Shown here piece by piece: positions 35,669 through 45,981 of a stretch of DNA of 64,000 nucleotides. Numbering within the stretch: position 1 is the first letter of the stretch; each line of letters begins with the position of its first letter. The notes under the pieces are model-generated. The model had not been told where the DNA came from and searched no databases. It was given only the letters and a program-made list of their open reading frames with translations. The position numbers were made by a program, and so were the translations under genes. Source of the DNA: Novosphingobium flavum (GTDB lineage: Bacteria > Pseudomonadota > Alphaproteobacteria > Sphingomonadales > Sphingomonadaceae); the NCBI RefSeq assembly GCF_014230315.1, contig NZ_JACLAW010000007.1:62001-126000 (forward strand), given 5' to 3'.

Positions 35669-37152
35669 GACAGGTCCTCCAGCATAAGTCCGGCCGTGGC
35701 CTTGGCGCTGCCCACCACGCCGGGGATGCCCGCGCCCGGATGCGTGCCCGCGCCGACGAGGTACAAGTTGCGCAGCCGGTCATCGCGGTTGTGCCCGCGA
35801 AACCACGCGCTCTGGGTCAGGATCGGCTCAAGGCTGAAGGCGCTGCCCATATAGGCGTTGAGGTCGAGCGTGAAATCGCGCGGGGCATAGTGGAACTTGG
35901 TCACGATCCGGTCGTGGATGTCGGGGATCAGCCGCCGGCCCACCTCGTCGAGGATGCGCTTCTCCAGCAGCGGCCCGACCTGTTCCCAGTCGATCGTCAG
36001 CTTGCCGGTGTGCGCCACCGGGATCAGCGCATAGAACGTGCTCTTGCCCGGCGGCGCCACGCTCGGGTCGGTCACGCTCGGGTGGTGGAGATAGATCGAG
36101 AAGTCGTGGGGCAGAACGCCGTGGCCGTAGATGTCGTCGAGCAGCCCTTTGTAGCGCGGGCCGAACAGGATCATGTGGTGCGGAATTCCCGGCCATGTCC
36201 CCTCGATCCCGAAATGGACCACGAACAGGCTCGGCGAAAAGCGCTTGCCCGCCAGCTTGCGCCCGTGCGCCGCCGCCGCCGGGGTGTCCTTCAGCAGGTC
36301 GCGGTAGGTGTGGACGATGTCGGCATTGCTGGCCACGGCCTCGAACCGCTCGCGCCAGCCGCTCTGGCATTCCACCTCGCTCACCCTGTCGCCGAAGGTG
36401 TGGATCGCGGTGACCGGATCGTGCAGGCGGATGGTCCCGCCCAGCCGCTCGAACAGGCGCACCATGCCCGCGATCAGCCGGTTGGTCCCGCCCTTGGCCC
36501 ACCAGACCCCGCCGTCCTTCTCCAGCTTGTGGATCAGGGCATAGATCGAGCTGGTGGTCATCGGGTTGCCGCCCACCAGCAGGGTGTGAAACGAGAGCGC
36601 CTCGCGCAGCTTCTCGCTCTTCACATAGCTGGAAACGATCGAATAGACCGAACGCCAGGCTTGGTGCTTGATCAGCGCGGGCGCCGCCTTGACCATCTGC
36701 GCGAAGTCGAGGAACGGCACCGAGCCCAGCTTGACGTAGCCTTCCTGGTAGACCCCGGCGGCATAGCGCAGGAAGGCAAGGTAGCCCTCCCAGTCTCCTG
36801 GGGCCACGCGGCCGATCTCGGCGCGCAGGGCACCGTCGTCGTTGGAATAGTCGAAATTGGTCCCGTCGGGCCAGTTGAGCCGGTAGAACGGCATGACCGG
36901 CATCAGTTCGACGTCTTCGGAAATGTGCCGCCCCGACAGGGCCCACAGTTCCTCGAGACAGGCCGGATCGGTGATCACAGTCGGCCCGGCATCGAAGGTA
37001 AAGCCGTCCCGCTCCCAGAAATAGGCGCGCCCGCCCGGCTTGTCGCGCGCCTCGATCACGGTGGTCGCGATCCCCGCCGATTGCAGGCGGATCGCCAGCG
37101 CCAGTCCGCCAAAGCCCGATCCGATCACGCAGGCGCGCCGTGCCCCGCTCAT
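35665..37152 (-). CDS. crtI: Phytoene desaturase
   Basis: A 495-residue CrtI-type FAD desaturase making lycopene from phytoene by four desaturations. Residues 6-35 form the dinucleotide-binding fold (ACVIGSGFGGLALAIRL, EARDKPGGRAYFW). The C-terminal bacterial-type signature LYLVGAGTHPGAGIPGVVGSA is complete. It overlaps the crtY stop (ATGA) and in turn the LOG start, so the four genes form one translationally coupled operon. Confidence 0.95.
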   Translation of the reverse strand: MSGARRACVIGSGFGGLALAIRLQSAGIATTVIEARDKPGGRAYFWERDGFTFDAGPTVITDPACLEELWALSGRHISEDVELMPVMPFYRLNWPDGTNFDYSNDDGALRAEIGRVAPGDWEGYLAFLRYAAGVYQEGYVKLGSVPFLDFAQMVKAAPALIKHQAWRSVYSIVSSYVKSEKLREALSFHTLLVGGNPMTTSSIYALIHKLEKDGGVWWAKGGTNRLIAGMVRLFERLGGTIRLHDPVTAIHTFGDRVSEVECQSGWRERFEAVASNADIVHTYRDLLKDTPAAAAHGRKLAGKRFSPSLFVVHFGIEGTWPGIPHHMILFGPRYKGLLDDIYGHGVLPHDFSIYLHHPSVTDPSVAPPGKSTFYALIPVAHTGKLTIDWEQVGPLLEKRILDEVGRRLIPDIHDRIVTKFHYAPRDFTLDLNAYMGSAFSLEPILTQSAWFRGHNRDDRLRNLYLVGAGTHPGAGIPGVVGSAKATAGLMLEDLS

Positions 37153-38333
37153 GCCGCCAGCTCCAGCCGTGCCAGCGGGGCCTGCCCGGTCAGCGCGCTC
37201 AGGGCCGCGCCGAGGGGCACGGGCGGCCTGCCGGTGAGGATGCGGGCCTTGTCCGTCATTGTGCTCCTGCCCGCATAGAACCGTTCGATCAGGCCGGGGG
37301 CCAGCCGGTAGAATCGCTCCAGCACCCTGTGGCGCTCATCGGGCGCGGCCGCGCCGAACAACATGGCCGAGAGCATCCGGTAAAAGCGTCCCTCGCGCCA
37401 GTGCCGCTCGGCCGAGGCGCGCGACAGGGCCAGCAGCCCCGCGCCGCCGAGGTCCGCCGTCGCCGCCACTTCGAGGGCAAAGCGCACGGCAAACGGCAGT
37501 GAATAGGAGGTGAGGGGGTGGAACAGGGCGGCGCGCACGCCCGCAAGAGCCACGCCGTGGTCGCTCGCGGCGCGAAAAGCCCGCCAGTCGCCGCCCGCGA
37601 CCACCGGCAGGACCCCGGTCTCCTCGCTCTCGATTTCGGCGATCGCCCAGCCCTGCGCCTCGGCATAGGCCGCGATCCGCCCGCGCAGGGCGGGCAGGTC
37701 GAGCGCCGGTCCATCGGCGTAATAGGTATCCTCGATGAACACGCGGTCGGCGGCGAAGGGCAGCGAATAGACGAAGCGGAACCCGTCGATCTGGGCCACG
37801 CTGGCATCCATCACCATCGGCCGCGCCAGCCCGTGCGGGCTCGCGGTGCGCACCATCTGCCCGAGGAACTTCTGCCATCCGCCCACGAGATGCGGCAGGC
37901 TCGCCGCGCCGCGCGCGTCAATCACCCCGCCCACGGCCAGCTTGCGCCCATCGGCCAACCGCACGAAATCCGGGCCCGCTTCGGCCACCGCAGCCCCGGT
38001 CAGGATCGCGCCGGGGGGCAGGGCCTCGCGCAGCACGGCGCCGAGCCGCGCGCTGGTAATCGAGCGGTATGCACTGGCCAGTTCCCGCTCATGCCCGGCA
38101 AAGCGCACCGAATAGCCCGGCCAGCGCGCTGCCACCATCGGCTCGACCAGCGCCGCCCCTTCCGGCGAAAGGTCCGAGGCGAAGAACGACCAGACATGGT
38201 TGCCGCCCAGCGCCGCACCCTGTTCGATCAGGACGACGCGGACCTGCGGGCGCAGCTTCGCCAACGCGAGCGCGATGAGGCCCCCGCTGAGACCGCCCCC
38301 CAGCACGGCAATGTCTGCGTCCCGCTGTTGCAT
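37149..38333 (-). CDS. crtY: Lycopene beta-cyclase
   Basis: A 394-residue CrtY-type cyclase turning lycopene to beta-carotene. It opens with [17 protein letters not shown] (FAD/NAD fold), then [24 protein letters not shown] is the cyclase motif, and [16 protein letters not shown] is a later landmark. ATG 38333, with AAGGTGG about 11 bases upstream, is preferred; the reading frame runs 100 codons further without family similarity. It is the first gene of the carotenoid operon. Confidence 0.92.
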   Translation of the reverse strand: MQQRDADIAVLGGGLSGGLIALALAKLRPQVRVVLIEQGAALGGNHVWSFFASDLSPEGAALVEPMVAARWPGYSVRFAGHERELASAYRSITSARLGAVLREALPPGAILTGAAVAEAGPDFVRLADGRKLAVGGVIDARGAASLPHLVGGWQKFLGQMVRTASPHGLARPMVMDASVAQIDGFRFVYSLPFAADRVFIEDTYYADGPALDLPALRGRIAAYAEAQGWAIAEIESEETGVLPVVAGGDWRAFRAASDHGVALAGVRAALFHPLTSYSLPFAVRFALEVAATADLGGAGLLALSRASAERHWREGRFYRMLSAMLFGAAAPDERHRVLERFYRLAPGLIERFYAGRSTMTDKARILTGRPPVPLGAALSALTGQAPLARLELAA

Positions 38334-38415
38334 TGCCCGCCACCTTAAACCGCCTTGGGCCGAGCGCAAGGCATGCGCTGGACTTGTCGCCCGGCAATGG
38401 CGTACCGGGCGGAGC

Positions 38416-39027
38416 ATGGGGGCCACACGGAATCGATCGCGCCGCAGCCTGCTTCCGGGCAGCAATGGCTGGCTGCTCGCCGTCCTGATCGCACTCGCGG
38501 TCGGCGCGGCCGAACTGTTGATGGGCCGCGCGCCGATCTGCCGCTGCGGCACGGTCAAGCCGTGGTGGGGCGTGGTCCACTCCAGCCAGAACAGCCAGCA
38601 CATTGCCGACTGGTATTCGTTCAGCCACGTCATCCACGGCCTGCTGTTCTACGCCGCGGCGCACCTTTTGTGGCGGCGCTGGAAGCTGCTCGGCGGCAAT
38701 CCTTCCGCCCGGGCGCTGCCGATTGCCGTCGCCTTCGAGGGCTTCTGGGAATTGCTGGAAAACTCGCCGGTGATCATCAACCGCTACCGCGCGGTCACGA
38801 TCTCGTGGGGCTACGCGGGCGACAGCGTGGTCAATTCGCTGGCCGACATCGGCTTCATGGCGCTCGGCTTCATCCTCGCCGCGCGCCTGCCGGTCCGCGC
38901 CTCGATCGCGCTGGCGATTGGCTTCGAGCTGTTCACCCTCGTCATGATCCGCGACAACCTGACGCTCAACGTGCTGATGCTGGTCTCGCCGGTCGAGGCG
39001 ATCCGCCACTGGCAGGCCGGGGCCTAA
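38416..39027 (+). CDS. DUF2585 / UPF0314 membrane protein
   Basis: A 203-residue predicted membrane protein with four or five hydrophobic segments. The body [20 protein letters not shown], then [41 protein letters not shown], and [10 protein letters not shown] match the UPF0314/DUF2585 family found in alphaproteobacteria. Its function is unknown. The Cys-rich CRCG and the [14 protein letters not shown] His residues could bind metal, which is speculation. It is divergent from crtY. ATG 38416 was picked at the first credible start before the first helix. Confidence 0.85.
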   Translation: MGATRNRSRRSLLPGSNGWLLAVLIALAVGAAELLMGRAPICRCGTVKPWWGVVHSSQNSQHIADWYSFSHVIHGLLFYAAAHLLWRRWKLLGGNPSARALPIAVAFEGFWELLENSPVIINRYRAVTISWGYAGDSVVNSLADIGFMALGFILAARLPVRASIALAIGFELFTLVMIRDNLTLNVLMLVSPVEAIRHWQAGA

Positions 39028-39491
39028 AGCTCCGTCCAGCGGTCAAAGGCCGCCGCCTGCCCGCGCACCGTGCCCTCCGCGTCGACAAGGTTCCACACCG
39101 TGGCCTGCTCGATCCGGAACCGCGCGCCCGTCGCCGCGATCCGCACCCCGGCATAATCAGCGATGAACCCGTCCCGGCTCACCCGCTCCAGCAGCGCCTG
39201 CCGCTCCTCGCGCAGCGGCGCCTCGGCCGAAAACCGGCTTGGCAAGCCCACGAACCGCTCCACCGGACAGGCAAACCGCGCCAGCGCCGCCGCATTGCCG
39301 AAGAAGAACAACGGGTCCGCCTCGGTCCCGTGCGCCACGATCACTATCGGGGCCTCCCACAGCGCCCGCACGACATCGCCGCCGGGACCGACCAGCGGCC
39401 GTCCCAGCAATCGCGCATGACTCTCCGCGATCAGCGCAATCTGCGCGGCAATCTCGGGCGCGCGGTAACAGGGCGGGACGGCGGACCACAT
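39024..39491 (-). CDS. MEKHLA domain protein
   Basis: A 155-residue single-domain protein of the MEKHLA family (PAS-like fold). [32 protein letters not shown], and [14 protein letters not shown] are typical. Functions are unproven; the fold suggests small-molecule sensing. The stop overlaps the DUF2585 stop region by four bases (convergent). No histidine kinase or effector is attached. Confidence 0.85.
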   Translation of the reverse strand: MWSAVPPCYRAPEIAAQIALIAESHARLLGRPLVGPGGDVVRALWEAPIVIVAHGTEADPLFFFGNAAALARFACPVERFVGLPSRFSAEAPLREERQALLERVSRDGFIADYAGVRIAATGARFRIEQATVWNLVDAEGTVRGQAAAFDRWTEL

Positions 39492-39539
39492 GATCCGCCG
39501 TCCTGAAGCCCGCGCGCGGCCAAGGCAAGCGCCTTGCCA

Positions 39540-39770
39540 TCAGGCCTTGCGCTTGGTCACCTTGTGCTTGGCCGCGGCCTTGGCCACCTTGTGGTGCCGC
39601 ATCGCCTTCTTGTGCGCCGCCGTGTGCCCGGCCGGGCGCTGCATGCAGTTGTCGGTCACCTTGGCCGAGCAGAACGGCACGGCCTCGTCGGCCAGGGCCG
39701 GCGTCGCAAGGACGGCCACCGCGCCTGCGCCCATCAGCGCCAGCAGCGAGCGGGAAAGGTTCATGGTCAT
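39540..39770 (-). CDS. Small exported Lys/His/Ala-rich protein
   Basis: A 76-residue protein with a clear signal peptide (LLALMGAGAVAVLATPALA). The mature part starts DEAVPFCSAKV and contains two Cys (FCSAK, DNCMQ). The tail is basic, with KKAMRHHKVAKAAAKHK. A second ATG two codons in is possible. The composition resembles acid-shock or histone-like periplasmic peptides, but I recognise no family. It stands upstream of the divergent thiC leader. Confidence 0.65.
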   Translation of the reverse strand: MTMNLSRSLLALMGAGAVAVLATPALADEAVPFCSAKVTDNCMQRPAGHTAAHKKAMRHHKVAKAAAKHKVTKRKA

Positions 39771-39914
39771 GGCATTTCACTCCGCCTGCTCCCATCCGGT
39801 CCCGACCCTGCGCCCCTCCGCATTATCCCGCCTATTCCGCACGATTAAGCTTTGGTCATCTCGCCCCGCCGCAAGCCCGCTTGCCAGCCGGGGATGACAC
39901 GCCTAAACCCGCGC

Positions 39915-41928
<2,014 letters not shown>

Positions 41929-41930
41929 TC

Positions 41931-41961
41931 CTCCCCGTTTTTGCGCAGTACAAACGGGGAG
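41931..41961 (+). terminator. Hairpin after thiC
   Basis: CTCCCCGTTT pairs perfectly with AAACGGGGAG, a 10-base stem around an 11-base loop, three bases after the thiC stop. No U-run follows the stem, so termination efficiency is uncertain. Confidence 0.5.
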
Positions 41962-41963
41962 GG

Positions 41964-41990
41964 GGACCATCCGGCCCCGCCGGATGGTCC
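41964..41990. repeat. Perfect 12-base palindrome GGACCATCCGGC/GCCGGATGGTCC
   Basis: GGACCATCCGGC and GCCGGATGGTCC form a perfect stem with a CCC loop. It immediately follows the thiC hairpin. The dinucleotide core CCATCCGGC also appears in the hairpin at 28617-28638. It resembles sphingomonad extragenic palindromes. Confidence 0.55.
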
Positions 41991-42026
41991 AGGGGCCAAA
42001 ACCCCACCTCCCAAAGTGGCAACCCC

Positions 42027-42051
42027 CGTCACCCCGGCCTTGAGCCGGGGT
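42027..42051. repeat. REP-like element, CGTC plus CCCCGGC hairpin
   Basis: CGTC-ACCCCGGC-CTTGA-GCCGGGGT, a perfect 8-base hairpin with the CGTC lead also seen at 29302. It lies between the ends of thiC and the convergent protease gene, the usual place for such elements. Confidence 0.6.
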
Positions 42052-42086
42052 CCCGCTATCCTGCGCGAGGCACCAAGCCGCCCGCT

Positions 42087-43862
42087 TCAGATCCCGTAGC
42101 GCTGGAACAGCCCGGCGATCTCGGGATTGCTGTCCATGGCAGCCTTCAAGTCGCTTCGTCCCGCCTCGGCTTGACCGCTGCGCTCTCGGGCGAGGCCCAA
42201 CCCATAGCGCGACCATGCCAGGCCTGGCACTTCAGCCAACACCTTTTCATAGGCTGAAATCGCCGCAGGATATTGCTTCAGCCTGAGCAGGGTCAGCCCC
42301 ATGCTGTCGAGATAGGACGCCTTCGCGCCGTCGCGCTTGATCGCCGTGCGGCAGTCGGCCAGCGCTTCGTCGAGAAGCTGGTTCGCCAGGGTCCGCGCCC
42401 AGCACCGGGCGTTGAGGCCCGATCCCAGATCGGCATCGTTGCGGTGTAAGTCGACCCAGCGGTCGAGCAGCGGCAGGGCCGCGGCCGGCTGCTCCAGCTC
42501 GATCAGGAAAGAGGCGACCGCCCGGCTCTTGTCGGACCCGGCGGGTACCCGGTCCCGCGCCGCGGCAATGTCTTCGTCGCTTCCCTTGCGGTCCGTGTGG
42601 GCCAGCCGCAACCCCGCGCGCATCAGGCGGGCGTCGATGTCAGCGGGGTCTGAGGCGATCGCCTTGTCGAGGTCGCCAAGGGCCGCATCGTCCTGCTTGA
42701 GTTCCCGATGCACCCGGGCCCGGGCGAGGTGCCAGCCGGCCCTGTCCGGGCCCATGGTGATGGCCCTGTCAAGGTCGGCCAGCGCCGCCGCCGGCTCCCC
42801 CCGCGCCAGCAGGGCCTGGCCGCGCAGGGCAAAGTCCTCTGCCGTCTTCGGGCCATCTTCGCCAGCAGTCGCGATCTGGTCCAGCGCCGATTGCTTCGGC
42901 GGCTTGCCCAGCGCAAAGATCCGCCCGCCATTGTAGGTGAAGTAGATCTTGTGCTGGCTGTTGGCGATGAAGATGTGATGGGCGAGGAAGAAGTCCGCCC
43001 CGAGGAGCATGTCCGGGCCGTCACTGCCACCGATCGTCCCGTCCATCACCTGCATCTGGGTGTGCTGGATCGTTTCCGTGCCGATCGTGAAGGTGTCGAC
43101 CGGCACGATCCAGCTCTGATAGGCCTTCGTTCCGAAGCCACTGGTCATCCCGCCCGGCTTGGCCTGGGGCCCATCCAGCTTGATCCCCGCGCGTTCGGCG
43201 GCCGGACGGGTGAGGACGGTCGTCGGTGCACCGGTATCGAGCACGGCCCTGACCGACTTGCCGTTGATCGTCACGTCGACCACCGTGCTGCGGCTGAGGC
43301 GCCCATCGCTCGGCCTGATGTCGGCAACCTGGAAATTGCCGTCCTTGGTCCAATAGGCCATGGCCACCTTCCCGCACCCCTGCGGCCTGAGCAGCCGCAT
43401 CTTGCCGTGGGCGAGGTCCGCATCGAGATCGACGGCATTGAGCAGGTTGGAGCCGATCAGGCCGGTCCCGGCATCCGATCCACCGACGATGAACTCAACA
43501 TTGTGCAGCGTCCCGCCAAGGATGCCGAATTCCTTGATCCTTGCGACTTCCAGCGCGAAACTGCCGCCGATCCCCACGCCGCGCATTCCCGGCGGGGCCG
43601 CGTCCAGCTTGAGCCCAAGGGCATCGGCATTGGCGCGCGACATGGTGTTGAAGAACGCCCCGGTGTCGAGGATGAAGCGCGCGTCCTGCCCGTTGACCTT
43701 GATCACCGTCGTCGGTCGGAGGCCTTGCATGTCCACGGCCAGCGTGCCGAAATTGTCGACGCGGCACTCGGCGGCCGAAGCAGGCTCTGCCGCCAGCCCG
43801 GCCGCTGCGCCCGAAGCAAGCAGGATTGACCACAGGTATTTGGCGCAGGTGGAGTTTCTCAT
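42087..43862 (-). CDS. Exported double retropepsin-like protease with TPR domain
   Basis: A 591-residue protein. A signal peptide ends near EPASA-AEC. Two tandem retropepsin-like domains follow: the first with FILDTGA (D66-T67-G68) and the second with AVLDTGA (D209-T210-G211) and later GPDMLLGADFFLAHHI. Residues 345-591 are tetratricopeptide-like repeats (ALADLDRAITMGPDRAGWHLA, ALGDLDKAIASDPADIDARL). Each aspartic domain normally dimerises, so the two halves may form a pseudo-dimer as in pepsin. TPRs suggest binding of protein substrates. It starts near an AT-rich divergent gap. The biological substrate is unknown. Confidence 0.85.
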   Translation of the reverse strand: MRNSTCAKYLWSILLASGAAAGLAAEPASAAECRVDNFGTLAVDMQGLRPTTVIKVNGQDARFILDTGAFFNTMSRANADALGLKLDAAPPGMRGVGIGGSFALEVARIKEFGILGGTLHNVEFIVGGSDAGTGLIGSNLLNAVDLDADLAHGKMRLLRPQGCGKVAMAYWTKDGNFQVADIRPSDGRLSRSTVVDVTINGKSVRAVLDTGAPTTVLTRPAAERAGIKLDGPQAKPGGMTSGFGTKAYQSWIVPVDTFTIGTETIQHTQMQVMDGTIGGSDGPDMLLGADFFLAHHIFIANSQHKIYFTYNGGRIFALGKPPKQSALDQIATAGEDGPKTAEDFALRGQALLARGEPAAALADLDRAITMGPDRAGWHLARARVHRELKQDDAALGDLDKAIASDPADIDARLMRAGLRLAHTDRKGSDEDIAAARDRVPAGSDKSRAVASFLIELEQPAAALPLLDRWVDLHRNDADLGSGLNARCWARTLANQLLDEALADCRTAIKRDGAKASYLDSMGLTLLRLKQYPAAISAYEKVLAEVPGLAWSRYGLGLARERSGQAEAGRSDLKAAMDSNPEIAGLFQRYGI

Positions 43863-44015
43863 GGCAAAATCCGCGGTGGTCAATAATTTACGCAGTAACT
43901 GGAATCTATGCTTTGGAAACGCAATATATAATTGACACGGTTTCGGTGCTGGCGCGCGGTCATGCGGTCCCGTCCGCGCTTTCCTACAGGGCGCCATTTT
44001 GGTTATTTTGCGGAA

Positions 44016-44627
44016 ATGATCAAACCAAAATACACCCTCCCCAAACCCATCCCCTCAACCCCGCGCCACGCCGACACCAACAAATGGTGCGCGTCCCGCA
44101 TGGCCGATTTCCTCCGCGCGCTTGCCGGCACGCACTGCGTCCATAGCGCGGCAAGGTCCGTCGGCATGTCGCGCCAGTCGGCCTATCGCCTCCGCGCGCG
44201 GCTCAAGGGCGAACCGTTCGACATCGCCTGGGAAGCCGCCTTCCAGCACACTTACGATGCCTTGGCCCAGGCCGCGCTCGAACGCGCGCTGCATGGGGTC
44301 GAGGTGCCGGTGTTCCACAAGGGCGAACAGGTCGGCGCATACCGGAAATATGACGAGCGGCTGACCGCCTTCCTGCTTGCCCGCCGCAACATGTTCGGCG
44401 CGCAGAAGCTGGGCCGCTATACGGCGGCGGCCGAATACTGGTCCGAACGGTGGGAGCGGATGTTGGCCATGGTCGAGCATGGCCCGGTGCATTGGCTGCA
44501 GGAGGATGGCACGCCCCATGATGCCGAAAGCCGGCGCGAAGCGGACGAGCGCGATGCCGCTGCCCTCGAGGCGCGCCATGTCGACGATATCGTCATCCGC
44601 ACCTGCGGTCCGCTGCGGGATGACTGA
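44016..44627 (+). CDS. Helix-turn-helix protein of unknown function
   Basis: A 203-residue protein. Residues 40-65 contain HSAARSVGMSRQSAYRLRAR, a convincing helix-turn-helix of the homeodomain/transposase type. The rest is helical, Arg- and Glu-rich with KYDERLTAFLLARRNMFGAQ and AAAEYWSERWERML. Sphingomonads carry similar orphan proteins; none has a known function to my knowledge. It could be a regulator or a terminase-small-subunit-like relic. ATG 44016 is the first start inside the AT-rich gap. It converges on a perfect terminator. Confidence 0.65.
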   Translation: MIKPKYTLPKPIPSTPRHADTNKWCASRMADFLRALAGTHCVHSAARSVGMSRQSAYRLRARLKGEPFDIAWEAAFQHTYDALAQAALERALHGVEVPVFHKGEQVGAYRKYDERLTAFLLARRNMFGAQKLGRYTAAAEYWSERWERMLAMVEHGPVHWLQEDGTPHDAESRREADERDAAALEARHVDDIVIRTCGPLRDD

Positions 44628-44746
44628 TCGGCTGGTCCGCCCGCGCCCCCGCGGACGGGCGGGAAAGGCGATTCCGTTGGAAAAGTGTCACCCATGCACT
44701 CTCTGGGCACGCCAAATGATTTCAGGCACTTGGCCACAAACGGGAA

Positions 44747-44787
44747 GGGCGGGAAGGTGACAGTGGTGTCACCTTCCCGCCCTTTAT
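44747..44787. terminator. Perfect bidirectional terminator
   Basis: GGGCGGGAAGGTGACA pairs perfectly with TGTCACCTTCCCGCCC (16 bases, loop GTGG) and is followed by TTTAT. It separates the HTH gene from the convergent small secreted gene. It is among the clearest rho-independent terminators in the window. Confidence 0.85.
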
Positions 44788-44831
44788 CCCGATCGGTCCG
44801 GGGCCTTGTTCAGCCCCGGTCCTCACGCCGC

Positions 44832-45116
44832 TCAGCGCATGGCCAGCGAGGAGCCCTTGGCTTCGGCCGTGGTGAAGGTCACCGGCTGGTAGCCGAAGTT
44901 CCCGGTCACCACGCCGTCCTTGACGACGAGGCGGAACGCGCGGTTGTCGGCGGTGCCCGAGAGGACGGTGGCGCCCTTTTCCTCGGTCTTGGTGTAGGTG
45001 TACTTCACGCCGTCGCGGACAAAGGTCTTGGCCTCATCAGCCTGGGCGACAGCGGGGAGAGCAAGGGCAGCAGCCGGAACGAGCAGGAGGGCCTTGCGGA
45101 AGAGGTTGTTGATCAT
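44832..45116 (-). CDS. Small secreted protein (94 residues)
   Basis: A 94-residue exported protein. The signal is MINNLFRKALLLVPAAALAL-PAVAQA; the mature part begins DEAKTFVRDGVKYTYTKTEEKG. About 70 residues of beta-strand-like sequence follow (TVLSGTADNRAFRLVVKDGVVTGNFG). ATG 45116 has GAAGGAAA at ribosome-site distance. A longer frame upstream is not supported by any motif. It belongs to a group of small uncharacterised periplasmic proteins in sphingomonads. Confidence 0.75.
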   Translation of the reverse strand: MINNLFRKALLLVPAAALALPAVAQADEAKTFVRDGVKYTYTKTEEKGATVLSGTADNRAFRLVVKDGVVTGNFGYQPVTFTTAEAKGSSLAMR

Positions 45117-45543
45117 GGCAATTTCCTTCGGTTTGAGAGGATCTTGCCTCGGGCATCTCGTATGTTGTGCCCCCACTTTACGATTGTTGCGCTGGCGAGC
45201 AATTGCCTTGTGCAGTGCAGCAATTGCATCCTTCGCAACTGCCTGCGCCAAAATGCGTACTGTCTCTGCCATGTTTCACGAAATGGCGGATTGGCGTAAT
45301 AAAGCTGCGCGAGGATGGGTGCCGGCCGTCTCTATCTGTCGCAATGTTAACGATTGGACCGGGCGCGCTTTGCCCCGGCAGGGGTGGCGCAGGCGAAGAT
45401 CGCTCTATTCCAGAGCCGAATCGCCTTCATTCGCGGCCGCCTTCGCGCGGTGCGGCCTCGGGGCCGGAACCGCGGGGCCCAAGGATCATTCTTTCCCTGT
45501 CCAGCGGAGGGAGGGCCGCACACGCGAAAAGAGAGGAAAAACG
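45117..45543. other. 427-base divergent spacer
   Basis: No gene is supported here. The middle holds an AT-richer stretch with CAATTGC repeats (GAGCAATTGCC at 45198-45208 and GCAGCAATTGCATCC at 45218-45232) that could mark divergent promoters for the two small envelope genes. An in-frame extension of the left gene through part of this stretch has no similarity and was not accepted. Otherwise nothing distinct is seen. Confidence 0.5.
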
Positions 45544-45978
45544 ATGTCCCGGCTGATGCTACTCCCCCTCGCAGCTGCAGCATTCGTGGGAGGCTGCGCC
45601 ACCACAGACCAGTACGGCTCCGACAACAGCTACGGCTATTACAACCGTGGTTATTACGACCGCTACGGTCGTTACGACTACAACAACCCCGATCCGCGCT
45701 ACAACGGCTACTATGCCGACAATTACTACACCCGCGACCGCCGTTATCGTGAACGGACCCTGTCGAGCGACGACCGCATCTATCGCGGGCGTGACGGCCG
45801 CTACTACTGCCGCCGTTCCGACGGCACCACCGGCCTGATTGTCGGCGGCATCGCGGGCGGCATCATCGGCAACATCATCGCGCCGGGCGATTCCAAGACC
45901 CTCGGCACGGTGATCGGCGCGATCGGCGGCGCCGCCGTCGGTGCCGCGGCGGATTCCGGCTCGACCCGCTGCCAGTAG
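45544..45978 (+). CDS. Tyr/Asp/Arg-rich lipoprotein with glycine-zipper domain (17-kDa antigen type)
   Basis: A 144-residue lipoprotein with a lipobox FVGGC (C18). Residues 20-85 are very rich in Tyr, Arg, Asp and Asn (YGYYNRGYYDRYGRY and similar). The C-terminus, GLIVGGIAGGIIGNII then GTVIGAIGGAAVGAAAD, is a glycine-zipper 2TM segment like Rickettsia 17-kDa antigen. Such proteins insert into the outer membrane. ATG 45544 is followed directly by the signal. The low-complexity Tyr block is unusual even for this family. Confidence 0.82.
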   Translation: MSRLMLLPLAAAAFVGGCATTDQYGSDNSYGYYNRGYYDRYGRYDYNNPDPRYNGYYADNYYTRDRRYRERTLSSDDRIYRGRDGRYYCRRSDGTTGLIVGGIAGGIIGNIIAPGDSKTLGTVIGAIGGAAVGAAADSGSTRCQ

Positions 45979-45981
45979 CCT

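Noticed and set aside
45117-45272. N-terminal extension of the small secreted protein (45116) through the spacer
   Set aside because: The extension would bury the clear signal peptide starting at 45116, and its sequence has no motif.
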